The notes below the pieces were generated by a model. It saw only the letters and a program-made list of their open reading frames with translations, was not told where the DNA came from and ran no database searches. 64,000 bases of DNA, from assembly GCF_900111765.1 (NCBI RefSeq), contig NZ_FOIB01000002.1, forward strand, positions 186,001 to 250,000, read 5' to 3'. Origin of the DNA: Myxococcus fulvus (lineage in GTDB: Bacteria > Myxococcota > Myxococcia > Myxococcales > Myxococcaceae). The position numbers and the translations under genes were made by a program. Below, piece by piece: positions 18,436-27,754 of this stretch (its first letter is position 1; the number at the start of each line of letters is the position of its first letter).

Positions 18436-20074
18436 AGGTGGAGCCCTGGCCGGACGCGCTGCGCACCAGGATGCGTCCGTCCATGGCGTCGACAATCTGC
18501 CGGACGATCCACAGGCCCAGCCCCAGTCCGCCATAGTGGCGCTCGCTGGCGAGCCGCTCGAAGCGCTGGAACAGCCGCGACTGCGCCTCCACCGCGATGC
18601 CCACGCCCTCGTCGCGCACGAGCAGCCAGGCGCGTTGGTCGTCCACGCCCACCTGCACCTCGATGGGGTGCCCCCGGCCGTACTTGATGGCGTTGGACAA
18701 GAGATTTTGTATCACCTGCTCCACGCGCAGCTTGTCCCACGAGCCCGTCGCCGTCGGAGGCGTCTCCAACCGGAGCGCGCACCCCGCCCGGGCCAGCTCC
18801 TCCGCGTAGCGCGGCACCAGCTCGCGCACCAGCGCCGCCAGGTCCATCTCCTCGCGCTCCAGCCGCAGCTTGCCCGCGGTGATTCGCGAGACGTCCAGCA
18901 GCTCCCGCACCAGCCCCGACATGCGCGACAGCTGCCGCTGCACGGACAGCACCTTGCTGGAGATGGACTCGGACGCCACGTCCCCGACGCTCGCCGGGTG
19001 CGCCTCCAGCTGACGCCGGAGCGCCTGCACGTTGAGGGTGAGCGAGGTGAGCGGCGTGTTCAGCTCGTGCGAGGCCACGGACAGGAACGAGTCGCGCGCC
19101 CGCACCGCCTCGTGCGCCTCCGTGTACAGCCGGCCGTTGTCCAGCGATGTGGCCGCGCGCCGGGCCAGGTCCTCCGCCAGCCGCACGTCCGCCTGCGTGT
19201 AGCGCCGGCCCTTCTCCGTATTCACCAGCGAGAGCGCGCCCAGCACCCGCCCCCGGCTCATCAACGGCACGATGATGTACGCCGACACGCCCAGGGCCAG
19301 CGTGGCCCGCCCGTGCGCCTCGTCCTGGAACGCCCGCGCGACGATTTCCGGCCGCAGCTCCGCCACGTACTCCGTGGTGCCCGTGCGCAGCACCTTGCCC
19401 ACGCCGTGGGGCGCGTCCAGCAGGATGGGGTAGCGCGTGTGGTACGCGCGCGTGGCCTCCACCATCTCCGGCCGCACGTGCGCCATGGACACCCGCCGCA
19501 CGCTGCCGTCCGGCATGGGCACGTCCACGCTGCACCCGTCCGCCAGCGGCGGCACCGCCAGGTGCGTGAGGCGCTGGAGGATTTCGTCGTGCTCCAGCGA
19601 CGAGGTGAGCACCTCGCTGGCCTGCGCCAGGAAGGCCGCGTGGCGCTGCGCGCGGCGCGTCTCGTCGTAGAGCCCGCGGAGGATGGCCTCCTGCTTCTTC
19701 TCCGACGTGTTCTCCCGCGAGAAGACGTAGACGCGGCCCTGGCCCCGGAACAGGCGCAGCACGAACCAGCGCTCACGGCTGGCGAAGTGCCACTCGAACT
19801 CCTCCGGCTCCCCCGTGGCCGACACCCGGCGGAAGCGCTCCTGGAGCTCTTCGCGCAGCACCTCCGGGTACACCTCCCAGGGCGTGCGGCCGAAGAGTTC
19901 CTCGCGCCGACCCCCGAAGGCGCGCTCCAGCGCCGGGTTGGCGTAGAGGCACACCCCTTCCAGGGAACAGATGGCCACGCTCTCCGGGAACTGGTCCCAC
20001 AGGGCGGTGTCGTCGCTGGCAGGCCCCTCGCCGGTCAAATGATGGTCCACACGTCCAGTCAGACAACACTCCAT
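18398..20074 (-). CDS. PAS-GAF hybrid-input sensor histidine kinase (orphan)
   Basis: 558 residues, no membrane span. Order: PAS domain (about 20-125; AICSLEGVCLYANPALERAFGGRREELFG), GAF domain (about 140-310; VPLMSRGRVLGALSLVNTEK), HisKA with H-box FLSVASHELNTPLTSL, and HATPase with N-box QVIQNLLSNAIKYG, DEGVGI and GLGLGLWIVRQIV. A soluble kinase sensing a cytoplasmic cue is implied. No response regulator is adjacent. The start is uncertain: ATG 20074 is used, with TTG 20089 and an internal GTG possible. It follows another kinase on the same strand with a very short gap. Confidence 0.9.
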   Translation of the reverse strand: MECCLTGRVDHHLTGEGPASDDTALWDQFPESVAICSLEGVCLYANPALERAFGGRREELFGRTPWEVYPEVLREELQERFRRVSATGEPEEFEWHFASRERWFVLRLFRGQGRVYVFSRENTSEKKQEAILRGLYDETRRAQRHAAFLAQASEVLTSSLEHDEILQRLTHLAVPPLADGCSVDVPMPDGSVRRVSMAHVRPEMVEATRAYHTRYPILLDAPHGVGKVLRTGTTEYVAELRPEIVARAFQDEAHGRATLALGVSAYIIVPLMSRGRVLGALSLVNTEKGRRYTQADVRLAEDLARRAATSLDNGRLYTEAHEAVRARDSFLSVASHELNTPLTSLTLNVQALRRQLEAHPASVGDVASESISSKVLSVQRQLSRMSGLVRELLDVSRITAGKLRLEREEMDLAALVRELVPRYAEELARAGCALRLETPPTATGSWDKLRVEQVIQNLLSNAIKYGRGHPIEVQVGVDDQRAWLLVRDEGVGIAVEAQSRLFQRFERLASERHYGGLGLGLWIVRQIVDAMDGRILVRSASGQGSTFTVELPRRPPAG

Positions 20075-20092
20075 GGCCCCGGAGGGCAAGTT

Positions 20093-20923
20093 TCAGGGAC
20101 TGCCCGCGGGTGGCGCGGGGAGCGGCAGGCGGACGCTGAAACAGGCCCCCTTGCCCGGCGTGCTCTCCACGGACACGCGCCCTCCGTGAAGCTCCACCAA
20201 CTGTCGGGAGATCCAGAGCCCCAGACCGAAGCCCGGCCGTCGCGAGTCCAGGCGGGTGAAGCGCTGGAAGAGCCGCGCCTGGTCCTCCTCGCGGATGCCC
20301 GGGCCCCCGTCGCGCACCCACAGGAGCGCGAAGGAGCCCTCCGTGGTGAGCACCACCTCGATGGGCGTCCCCGCCGCGTGGCGCAGGGCATTGGTGAGCA
20401 GGTTGGTGAAGACCTGCTCCACCCGCGTGCGGTCCCACGCGCCCACCACGCCCGGCGGGGCCCTCACGTACAAATCACAGCCCGCCCGACGCACGTCCTC
20501 CTCCATGCGCTCCACCGTGCCACGCACCAGCGCGCCCAGGTCCACCTCCTCCAGGTCCAACACGGGCCGCTGCGTGGACAATTGCGACACGTCCAGCAGC
20601 GTGGCGATGAGCCGGTCCAACCGGCGGCACTGGTCCTGGACACGCCCCAGGCGCCGGGGCACGTCATCGGGCGTGAGCGCGCCCACCTGCGCGGAGCGCA
20701 CCAGCCCGTCCACGTAGAGCCGCAGCGACGTCAGCGGGGCGCGCAGCTCGTGCGAGGCCACCGACAGGAACTCGTCGCGAACCCGCAGCGCGGCCTCCAG
20801 CGCCGCCGTGCGCTCCGCCACCCGCTCCTCCAGCTCCCCCTCGGACCGGTGCGCCTGCTCCGGAGCGCCCGCCTCGGGTTCGCCCGCGCCGGGCGCCCCC
20901 GTCCGACTCGTCTCCACCGCCAT
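20093..20923 (-). CDS. Sensor histidine kinase without input domain
   Basis: 276 residues. The N-terminus is a Gly/Ala/Glu-rich, partly coiled-coil segment (ELEERVAERTAALEAALRVR) with no PAS, GAF or membrane span. HisKA (FLSVASHELRAPLTSLRLYV) and HATPase (QVFTNLLTNALRHA, RDGGPGI, GFGLGLWISRQLV) follow. The missing sensor suggests it works as a relay or takes its signal through a partner, possibly the PAS-GAF kinase immediately downstream, which has a nearly identical H-box. Phosphotransfer partner unknown. Confidence 0.88.
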   Translation of the reverse strand: MAVETSRTGAPGAGEPEAGAPEQAHRSEGELEERVAERTAALEAALRVRDEFLSVASHELRAPLTSLRLYVDGLVRSAQVGALTPDDVPRRLGRVQDQCRRLDRLIATLLDVSQLSTQRPVLDLEEVDLGALVRGTVERMEEDVRRAGCDLYVRAPPGVVGAWDRTRVEQVFTNLLTNALRHAAGTPIEVVLTTEGSFALLWVRDGGPGIREEDQARLFQRFTRLDSRRPGFGLGLWISRQLVELHGGRVSVESTPGKGACFSVRLPLPAPPAGSP

Positions 20924-21012
20924 GCCCAAGTCCTAGCGCCAGGGGGCCCGTGGCTCCAATCCGCCCCCCGCACGCCCCAGCCCGCAAGCTTCCACTACCC
21001 AACACGCCCGCG

Positions 21013-21702
21013 TCAGGGAGGCGTCTGCTCCCCCTGCTGCGGCTGCTGCTGGCGCCACTGCTGGCGACGCGCCTCCTGCGCGCGGCGGTGGGCGAGCGCG
21101 TCCGCCTCCTGGCGCGGGTACTCCGACAGCCGCGTGCGGTGCATGTTGATGCTCAGCTCGTACAGGCCCCGGTCCCGGTCCGGCAGCTCGTCACCCTGCT
21201 CCTCCAGCACCGTCGTGGCGAAGAGCAGCATGTCCTCTGACACCTTGCGTCGTCGCTCGTAGTACTGCTGGATCTCCGCCTCGGTGGCGTCGCCCGCCTG
21301 CACCCGGCCGAACAGCTCGTTCCACCGCCGCGTCTCCTCCTCGCGCTTGCGGATGAGCTCCGGGTCCTTCGTCGGCGCGCCCAGCTCCCAGTACAGGTTG
21401 TCGGGCAGCCTCGCGCGCAGCGCCTCCAAATCCAGGGGATAGGGCTTGGGCTGCTCATCCTCGGGCTCGGGGGCCTGGAGCGTGGGGGGAATGACGCTGC
21501 TTGTCATTCCTGGCGGCTTCACCGGCTCCGGCGCGGGGGTGGGCGGCGCGGGCGGAGGGGTGGGCGCGGCGACGGGCGCTTCCGGCTCGGGCGGAGGTGG
21601 AGGCGCGTCTCCCCAGAGGGAGAACACGAGCGCGGCCACCAGCGCCCCCCCCGCGAGCCCCGCCAGCCAGCCCATCCGCTTCGACCCCGCTTTGTCGGAC
21701 AT
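21013..21702 (-). CDS. Membrane-anchored proline-rich hypothetical protein
   Basis: 229 residues. A basic N-terminus (SDKAGSKR) and one transmembrane helix (MGWLAGLAGGALVAALVFSL) are followed by about 45 Pro/Ala-rich residues, then a helical domain (TRRWNELFGRVQAGDATEAEIQQYYERRRKVSEDMLLFATTVLEEQ) and a Gln/Arg-rich tail. This is an inner-membrane anchor with a periplasm-spanning linker. The helical domain recurs in other myxobacterial-type hypotheticals by appearance, but I cannot name a family. Confidence 0.7.
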   Translation of the reverse strand: MSDKAGSKRMGWLAGLAGGALVAALVFSLWGDAPPPPPEPEAPVAAPTPPPAPPTPAPEPVKPPGMTSSVIPPTLQAPEPEDEQPKPYPLDLEALRARLPDNLYWELGAPTKDPELIRKREEETRRWNELFGRVQAGDATEAEIQQYYERRRKVSEDMLLFATTVLEEQGDELPDRDRGLYELSINMHRTRLSEYPRQEADALAHRRAQEARRQQWRQQQPQQGEQTPP

Positions 21703-21809
21703 GACGCCCGAATACCGCGTGCCTCGCGCACATGGCAACCAACGCTTGTCATGCCGCAATGCATCACAAACCAGGCGGATGCTCGAAACATGAAACAACA
21801 CATTCAAGA

Positions 21810-21838
21810 CTGACTCGGGTGTCAACGTGGGCTATAGA
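21810..21838 (+). promoter_or_regulatory. Candidate sigma-70-type promoter for the pectinacetylesterase gene
   Basis: CTGACT (-35) at 21810-21815, a 17-bp spacer, and TATAGA (-10) at 21833-21838 inside an AT-richer divergent intergenic region. The gene starts 33 bases further on, behind a strong GGAGGAG ribosome-binding site. Recognised by consensus match only. Confidence 0.45.
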
Positions 21839-21870
21839 CCGGACTTCCCCCCAAACCCGGAGGAGCCTGC

Positions 21871-23178
21871 ATGAAGCGCGTACTCGTGGCGTGCCTCGCT
21901 GTCGCTGCGCTGATGGTCCCCAGCGCCGCCCGCTCGGAAGTCATCGTCTCATCCATCGTCAGCGTGCTGGTGGATGGCGGCAACAACTACAACTGGCAGA
22001 AGGTGGAGCTGCCTGGGACGAAGTGTGGCAATGGCTCCCAGTTCAAGTTCTTCATCCACAAGACGAACTCGCCCAACCTGCTGATGCTGCTCGAGGGCGG
22101 CGGCGCGTGCTGGGACTACGACACCTGTAGCGGCCGTGCGGGCCTCCTGGGCGCGGCGAACCCCAACGGCATCTCCGACGACTACATCACCCAGTTCACG
22201 GCGAAGTACGTCTCGCCGCTCGTCAACGGCGCGGACCCGGGCCTGCCGGGCCGCAGCAAGACGAACCTGGTGACGAACGGCTGGAACATCGTCTACGTGC
22301 CGTACTGCACCGGTGACGTGCACATCGGCAACAACGTGAAGACGTACGTGGACCCGACGGGCGCGAACCCGCCGCTCACGTGGCACCACAGCGGCTACAC
22401 CAACACGCTGGCGGTGGCGAACTACGCGAAGACGCAGTTCCCCAACATGCAGAAGTTCCTGATGACGGGCTACAGCGCCGGCGGCACGGCGACGTCGGCG
22501 GGCTACTACTTCGCGCGGCGCATCATCAACCCGGCGCGGGGCTACCTGCTCAACGACTCCGGCCCCATCTTCCTGGCGCCCAACGCCAACTTCAAGTCGC
22601 GCGCCCTGCACGACAAGATTCGCGAGTCGTGGAACCTGAACTCCGTGTTCGGCCAGCTGCCCGCGTCGTTCAGCCAGAACGACTTCGGCACCATCAACAA
22701 GATGGTGGCCACGGAGTTCCCGAACGACCAGCTCGCGTACACGGGCTACACGCGTGACTACAACTACTCGCGCTTCTCCTACGAGCGCTTCCACACGCCG
22801 AACGACAAGGAGTCCGTGCACGCGTACTGGAAGGCGGACGAGGCCGCGCTGGTGACGGAGCTGAACAAGTACAACAACTTCAGCTACTTCATCCCGCACG
22901 AGCGGGCCATCAACTCCAGCCACTGCAGCACCATCATCACCTTCATCGGCTCGCACGCCTGCCAGCAGATGGAGAAGAAGAAGTGGTACGAGTACATCGA
23001 GGCGCCGTGGCAGTCGTGGAAGTGCCGCAGCGAGTTCGTGGGCATGGACGTGTTCCTGCAGCGCTTCGTGGGCAACAACCAGCGCGTGCGCATCTACGAG
23101 CCGCCCAACGGCTACAACGCCGAGGACCCGGGCATGGGCATCGTCGCGCCGCTCATCAACGGCGCGCTCGGCGGGTAA
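21871..23178 (+). CDS. Secreted pectinacetylesterase-family hydrolase
   Basis: 435 residues with a Sec signal peptide ([20 protein letters not shown]) and the pectinacetylesterase/NOTUM fold markers: [17 protein letters not shown] (oxyanion region), [13 protein letters not shown], the nucleophile elbow [12 protein letters not shown], and C-terminal Cys-rich and His segments (NSSHCSTI). The family removes acetyl or acyl groups from polysaccharides or lipidated proteins. In a predatory or plant-litter soil bacterium an extracellular polysaccharide deacetylase is likely, but the substrate is inferred. It has its own promoter and good SD. Confidence 0.88.
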   Translation: MKRVLVACLAVAALMVPSAARSEVIVSSIVSVLVDGGNNYNWQKVELPGTKCGNGSQFKFFIHKTNSPNLLMLLEGGGACWDYDTCSGRAGLLGAANPNGISDDYITQFTAKYVSPLVNGADPGLPGRSKTNLVTNGWNIVYVPYCTGDVHIGNNVKTYVDPTGANPPLTWHHSGYTNTLAVANYAKTQFPNMQKFLMTGYSAGGTATSAGYYFARRIINPARGYLLNDSGPIFLAPNANFKSRALHDKIRESWNLNSVFGQLPASFSQNDFGTINKMVATEFPNDQLAYTGYTRDYNYSRFSYERFHTPNDKESVHAYWKADEAALVTELNKYNNFSYFIPHERAINSSHCSTIITFIGSHACQQMEKKKWYEYIEAPWQSWKCRSEFVGMDVFLQRFVGNNQRVRIYEPPNGYNAEDPGMGIVAPLINGALGG

Positions 23179-23281
23179 TCCCTTCCGAGGCTTGAGGTGA
23201 CTGGCGGCGGGGCGGCGGAGGAGACTCCACGTCCCGCCGCTGGTGTTTGGAGGGACAAAGGCGCTAGAGGCCCAAGGCGCC

Positions 23282-24298
23282 ATGGACAACCTCACCCACG
23301 GGCTGCTCGGCCTGGCCATCGGCGCGCTGCGCCGCCCCGACGTGCGCCCCGGCGCCCCGGCGCGGTCGACGCCCACGGACCGGGCGGTGCTGCTGGCGAG
23401 CGTGCTGGCCGCGGAGCTGCCGGACCTGGACACGCTCCTGGCACGCGGCGACGCGGTGACGGTGGCGCTGCACGCGCACCGGGGCCTGTCCCACTCGCTC
23501 GTCTTCACGCCCGTCGTCGCCCTGGCGGCCACGCTGGTGGCGCGGGCGGTGTTCCGGGGCGCGCGGTGGACGCCCGTGCTGGTGACCAGCCTTGTGTCGG
23601 TGGTGTTCGCGCACCTGCTGCCGGATTTGTGGACGGGCTGGGGCACGCGGGTGCTGCTGCCCTTCTCGGACGCGCGGCTGAGCCTGGACTGGACGGTGGT
23701 GGTGGACCCGTGGGTGACGCTGCCGCTCGTCGTGGGCGCGGTGGTGGCCTGGCGGCGGCGGGCGGTGTGGCGCAAGGCGGTGCTGGTGGGGCTCGCGTGC
23801 TCCATGGCCTACGTCGGCGCGCGGGTGGTCTCGTGGGGCGTGCTGACGGGGCGCGTGGACCGGGCCTATCCCGAGGCCCAGGCGGTGCGAGTCTTCCCCG
23901 CCCCGCTGTCGTTCCGCACGTGGCGGTACGTGGCCCGGCTCCCCGGTGACGTGCTCGCGGCGGGAGAGCTGTCGCTCCTCGGTGAGCCGCGCGAGGACCG
24001 CCGGGTGGAGGCGCCGGTGGACGTGCTGCCCGAGGACCTGAAGGCCATCCCCACCGTGCGCGAGGCGCTGGCGTGGGCGCGCTTCCCCCTGGTGACGGTG
24101 GTGCCGGTGGAGGGTGGGCGCGAGGTGCGCATCGCCGACCTGCGCTACCACCTGCGCGGCGAGCCGACGCTCACGTTCGTCGTGCGCGTGGACAAGGGTG
24201 GGAAGGTGACGGACGCGCGGCTGGAGCGCGGAGGGAGCGCGTCCGAGCTCTTGCGTCGGTGGCGCGGTGGAGATGCGCGCGAGGCACGTCCCGACTGA
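23282..24298 (+). CDS. DUF457-type membrane-bound metal-dependent hydrolase
   Basis: 338 residues from the ATG at 23282. The opening MDNLTHGLLGLAIG and the second motif HRGLSHSLVFTP carry the conserved histidines and acidic residues (ELPDLDTL) of the YbcI/YdjM (DUF457) family, within three to five membrane spans (e.g. VLVTSLVSVVFAHLLPDLW). The family is annotated as metal-dependent hydrolases by fold; substrates are unknown. A soluble C-terminal domain of about 120 residues (VPVEGGREVRIADLRYHLRG) is longer than the minimal family. It is convergent with the DUF1552 gene across a strong hairpin. Confidence 0.85.
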   Translation: MDNLTHGLLGLAIGALRRPDVRPGAPARSTPTDRAVLLASVLAAELPDLDTLLARGDAVTVALHAHRGLSHSLVFTPVVALAATLVARAVFRGARWTPVLVTSLVSVVFAHLLPDLWTGWGTRVLLPFSDARLSLDWTVVVDPWVTLPLVVGAVVAWRRRAVWRKAVLVGLACSMAYVGARVVSWGVLTGRVDRAYPEAQAVRVFPAPLSFRTWRYVARLPGDVLAAGELSLLGEPREDRRVEAPVDVLPEDLKAIPTVREALAWARFPLVTVVPVEGGREVRIADLRYHLRGEPTLTFVVRVDKGGKVTDARLERGGSASELLRRWRGGDAREARPD

Positions 24299-24309
24299 CA
24301 CGGAAGGGA

Positions 24310-24342
24310 CCTCGCGGCGGGCAGCACCACCCCGCCGCGAGG
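24310..24342. terminator. Bidirectional terminator hairpin between convergent genes
   Basis: A perfect 12-bp inverted repeat (CCTCGCGGCGGG ... CCCGCCGCGAGG) with a 9-nt loop. It sits in the 52-base gap between the stops of the DUF457 gene (+) and the DUF1552 gene (-). There is no long T-tract, but position, symmetry and GC-rich stem fit a shared terminator. Confidence 0.75.
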
Positions 24343-24350
24343 GAGGAACC

Positions 24351-25796
24351 TCAGGTCAGCCCCGACAGGGGCCCCTTGAAGTCCTGATGGCCGAAGGTGT
24401 TCACGTTCACCCCGAAGGCCTGGGCGATGGACACCAGCAGCTTGTTGTGCGCGACGGCGCCCGGCAGCGGCGTGCCCGGCCCGCCCCAGTTGTTCAGCGG
24501 GTTGGAGCCCGCCGGACGCAGCCGCAGGAAGCGGCCCATGCGGAACTTCCCGCCCGCGCCGCCCGCGAGCACCGTGGGCACGCGCACGTTCATGTGGCCG
24601 GACGCATCCCCCAGCTCGTTGCCCCAGAGGATGAGGGTGTTGTCCAGCGCGGTGCCGCTGCCCTCCGGGATGGAGGCCAGGCCGTTCATCAGATAGGCCA
24701 CCTGCTCGGCGTACCAGCGCTGCACCTTCACCATCTTCCCGCGAATGTCCGAGCGCAAGGGCTCGTCCGTCACGTCGAGCCGGTGCGCCAGGTCGTTGTG
24801 CGTGTCCTCGTGGATGCCGAGCCAGGGCATCGACGGACCAGGAATCGTCAGCGTCGCCACGCGCGTCAAATCACACGCGAAGGCCCGGACGATGAGGTCC
24901 AGGTGCAGCTTGGTCAGCGTCGGCATGTTGTCGAGGTTGCCGAGCTGGCCGATGTCGAACGCCGGGGGCGGCGTGCCACCGCTGCACGCGGCCTCCTCCG
25001 GCTGCGGCTCCTCCTGCTGCGCCGTCGGCCCGGGCGTGGTGCTCAGCGAGCCCAGCCGCCGCTCGATGTCGCGCAGCGACTCCAGGTGCGTCTCCAGCTT
25101 CTGCTTCTCCGCGCCCGCAAGCCGCTTGCTCAACCGCGTGGCGTCCTTGATGAGGTAGTCCAGCAGGCTCTTGCGACGCGCGGTGTTCTGCGCCGCCTCG
25201 CCCGGGTCCTGGGAGGGCGACGGCGCGTTGCCGAACAGGCGCTGGTAGACGCCCGCGGGGTCGCGCTCGAAGGGCACGCGGCCACCGTTCGGCGTGAAGC
25301 TGATGCTGTTGTAGACGTGCTGGCCGCCGAACTGCTCCCAGGCGTTGAGCTGGATGGAGCGGAAGCGCGTGGCGCCACCAATCTGCGCCGCCAGCACCTG
25401 GTCCAGCGAGGCGTTCTCCGGCAGGTCGTCACCGCTGGCGGTGTTCACCTTGCTGCCGGTGAGGAACGTGAGCGGACCGCCCTCGTGGCCCGTGAGACCG
25501 TGCTCGTAGAGCACCTGGTAGTCCAGGCCATCCAGCACCAGCAGCTTGGAGCGGTGGGCCTGGAGCGGCTGCAGCATGGAGTTGGGGAAGTCGAGGTTGA
25601 AGTCCGTCTCCCCACCCTGCGGGTTCCAGTACTCCGGAAGGCACCCGTGGGCGGTGAAGATGGCGATGAAGCGCAGGGGCGGCGTGGTGGCCTGGGCGTA
25701 TGCGTCCGTGGTGCCGAGCAGGTTGGCCAGGGGCAGCGCCGCCGTCGAGCCCGCCAGGGCCTGGAGCAGGGAGCGTCGGGAAAGATTGCGGAGCAT
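24351..25796 (-). CDS. DUF1552 family Tat-exported protein
   Basis: 481 residues with a twin-arginine signal (NLSRRSLLQALAGSTAALPL). The mature protein has the family features FIAIFTAHGCLPEYWNP, LLVLDGLDYQ, HEGGPLTFLTG, LDQVLAAQIGG and ILWGNELGDASGHM, which resemble sulfatase/alkaline-phosphatase-like folds of planctomycete DUF1552/DUF1501 proteins. It starts 5 bases after the DUF1592 lipoprotein gene, so the two form an operon. DUF1592/DUF1552 pairs are common in Planctomycetes and Myxobacteria; their shared function is unresolved, with the haem motif in the partner suggesting redox coupling. Confidence 0.88.
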   Translation of the reverse strand: MLRNLSRRSLLQALAGSTAALPLANLLGTTDAYAQATTPPLRFIAIFTAHGCLPEYWNPQGGETDFNLDFPNSMLQPLQAHRSKLLVLDGLDYQVLYEHGLTGHEGGPLTFLTGSKVNTASGDDLPENASLDQVLAAQIGGATRFRSIQLNAWEQFGGQHVYNSISFTPNGGRVPFERDPAGVYQRLFGNAPSPSQDPGEAAQNTARRKSLLDYLIKDATRLSKRLAGAEKQKLETHLESLRDIERRLGSLSTTPGPTAQQEEPQPEEAACSGGTPPPAFDIGQLGNLDNMPTLTKLHLDLIVRAFACDLTRVATLTIPGPSMPWLGIHEDTHNDLAHRLDVTDEPLRSDIRGKMVKVQRWYAEQVAYLMNGLASIPEGSGTALDNTLILWGNELGDASGHMNVRVPTVLAGGAGGKFRMGRFLRLRPAGSNPLNNWGGPGTPLPGAVAHNKLLVSIAQAFGVNVNTFGHQDFKGPLSGLT

Positions 25797-25801
25797 GGTG
25801 G

Positions 25802-27415
25802 CTACTCGGGGGAAGTGGTGCGCCGGTGGACGAAATAGGGGGAGCGGACGAGCGCCACGAGCGCGTCGCCCAGCTTCAGCTTCGGGTCCGCGCGAAAGCC
25901 GCGGCGCATGTCCTCCAGCGTCCTGGCATCGACGGTGTCCTCGTCGCGGCCCATGACGTAGCGGAAGAGCTGCAGCGGCACGCAGTTGGCCACGTCCGGG
26001 CTCTCCGACAGGAAGCGCGCGAGCGCGGCGCCGCCGGTGAACGGGTGCGTCCCGTCCTCGGTGACGACCGAGCCGCTGGCGTCCACCGGCAGGCCGTTCT
26101 CCTCCGTGCGGTACTTGCCCAGGCCGTCGTAGTCCTCCATGCCGAAGCCGATGGGGTCCAGGTCGCGGTGGCAGCCCGCGCAGGCCGGGTTGTTGGTGTG
26201 CGCGGCGAAGCGGGCACGCGTCGTGGAGGTGGGGTCCACGGCGGGCGGGATGATGATGATGGACGGCGGAGGCGGCGGCACCTCGCGGCACAAGAGGCGC
26301 GTGAGGACGAACTTGCCGCGGCGGATGGGCGAGCTGGAGTCGAACAGCGCGTACGTCGTCAGCACGCTGGCGTGCGTGAGGATGCCCACGCGGTTGGCCG
26401 GCAGCGGCACCCGGCCGATGGTGCCATCCGGCGTCAGCGTCGTGCCGTAGAACAGCGACATGCGCCCGTCCGCGAACGTGTAGTCGGCGCCGAGCAGCGT
26501 CTTGATGGACGCCTCCTCGTTGGCGAGCACATGGTCGATGAACGTCAAGGTCTCCCGGCGGCTGGAGTCCTTGAACGCCACGCTGAAGTCGGGGAACACC
26601 TGGTTGTTCTTGTTGAGGCTCTCCAGGCCGGACAGGCCCAGCCACTCGATGACGAAGCGCTGCAGGTACTGCTGGGACTGCTTCGTCTTCAGCAGGCGGC
26701 GCGCGTGGGACTCGCGCACGTCCGCGGACTTGAGCACGCCCGCCGCCGCGGCGGCCGTCAGCTCCGCGTCCGGCGGGGCGCCGGTGATGGCGAACGAAAT
26801 CGAGGAGGCGATCTCCTGCTGCGTCAGCCACACCACCTGGTTGGCGGGCGCGCCGGACTCACCCAGCTCCGTGCGGTACAGGAAGGACGCCGACGTCAGC
26901 ACGGCCTGGATGACGTACTCGGCCGCGGCCTTGGGGCTCGTGTCCTTGCGGACCGCGTTCCACAGCTCGAGCAGGTCCTTCTCCTCGTCGGCCACGACGG
27001 GGCGACGGAAGGCCCGGGCGCCCAGCACGCGGATGAAGGCGCGGGCGCAGTCCTCCTCGCTCTTCCCCGCGGCGCACTCGTACTCGCTGGCCAGGTTGTT
27101 GACGGCGACGGGCCCCCAGTTGCGCTCCGCCGCGCTGTCGAGCTGGTCCGCGAGCAGCGGCGTCACCTGCAACCGGTCATGCGTGGTGAAGCCCAAAAGC
27201 GTGTCCTCGGGCGCGAACAGCTGCGCCATGGGCACGGGCGTGGGGTTCTTCACGATGGAGTAGACGCTGTTGTCGTACTCGGCGCGGGTGATGCGGCGCA
27301 CGCGCGCGGGTGCTGCCTCCGTGACCTCGGGAGGGTCTCCGCCGGATGAGTTGCCTGAGCAGGATGCGGTCACCAACAGCAGCGCCGCGGGGAGGCAATA
27401 ACGGATGATTCGCAT
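25802..27415 (-). CDS. DUF1592/DUF1588/DUF1585 cytochrome-c-like lipoprotein
   Basis: 537 residues; signal peptide with lipobox TASC. Domain order follows the planctomycete-type set: DUF1587-like start (RRITRAEYDNSVYSI), DUF1595, DUF1592 (VWLTQQEIASSISFAITGAPPDAEL), DUF1588 with GILTHASVLTTYA and SSPIRRGKFVLTRLLC, the haem-binding CAGCH in NNPACAGCHRDLDPIGFGM, and a C-terminal DUF1585 (RRGFRADPKLKLGDALVALVRS). The single CxxCH predicts a covalently bound haem c in the periplasm or outer face. First gene of the pair with DUF1552. Confidence 0.88.
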   Translation of the reverse strand: MRIIRYCLPAALLLVTASCSGNSSGGDPPEVTEAAPARVRRITRAEYDNSVYSIVKNPTPVPMAQLFAPEDTLLGFTTHDRLQVTPLLADQLDSAAERNWGPVAVNNLASEYECAAGKSEEDCARAFIRVLGARAFRRPVVADEEKDLLELWNAVRKDTSPKAAAEYVIQAVLTSASFLYRTELGESGAPANQVVWLTQQEIASSISFAITGAPPDAELTAAAAAGVLKSADVRESHARRLLKTKQSQQYLQRFVIEWLGLSGLESLNKNNQVFPDFSVAFKDSSRRETLTFIDHVLANEEASIKTLLGADYTFADGRMSLFYGTTLTPDGTIGRVPLPANRVGILTHASVLTTYALFDSSSPIRRGKFVLTRLLCREVPPPPPSIIIIPPAVDPTSTTRARFAAHTNNPACAGCHRDLDPIGFGMEDYDGLGKYRTEENGLPVDASGSVVTEDGTHPFTGGAALARFLSESPDVANCVPLQLFRYVMGRDEDTVDARTLEDMRRGFRADPKLKLGDALVALVRSPYFVHRRTTSPE

Positions 27416-27754
27416 ACGAAAGGCACCCTCTGAGCCAGCAGCCCCTGGAAACCCCCTCTTGAAGCGCCGGAACGCAGCGGAGTCTAACCGCGCGCGCTGT
27501 CGCGTCCTCCGGACTTTTTGGTGAGTTCAGTGAGGGCCGCGCTCCACGCTCTTCCAAGCCCGCGAGAAAGACTCCCGCTCGCCCGACAGAGGCCTACGTC
27601 CACATCGCGCGCCACACGCGCAAAGCCTGCGCGCATGGAGTGGGAGCGGACCCACGCGACACCTGACCACCCACACGCGGCGCGCCGGGCGGCTCGTGCT
27701 CCGAGCGGACGAGCACACCCAGCGCCCGGTGACAGGGATTGACTCGGCGTTGTC
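27416..27754. other. Gene-free region upstream of the DUF1592 operon
   Basis: 339 bases between rpiA's stop and the DUF1592 start, both on the minus strand. It should contain the DUF1592 promoter, but I see no convincing -35/-10 pair. A small inverted repeat (GTGCTC ... GAGCAC near 27698-27718) could help terminate rpiA transcription. No coding frame with a ribosome-binding site is present. Confidence 0.5.

Noticed and set aside
18536..21262. Very long plus-strand frame (908 codons) across the two kinase genes
   Set aside because: Antisense shadow of two genes with intact kinase motifs; it is rich in His, Arg and Gln with no recognisable domain, a common effect in high-GC DNA.
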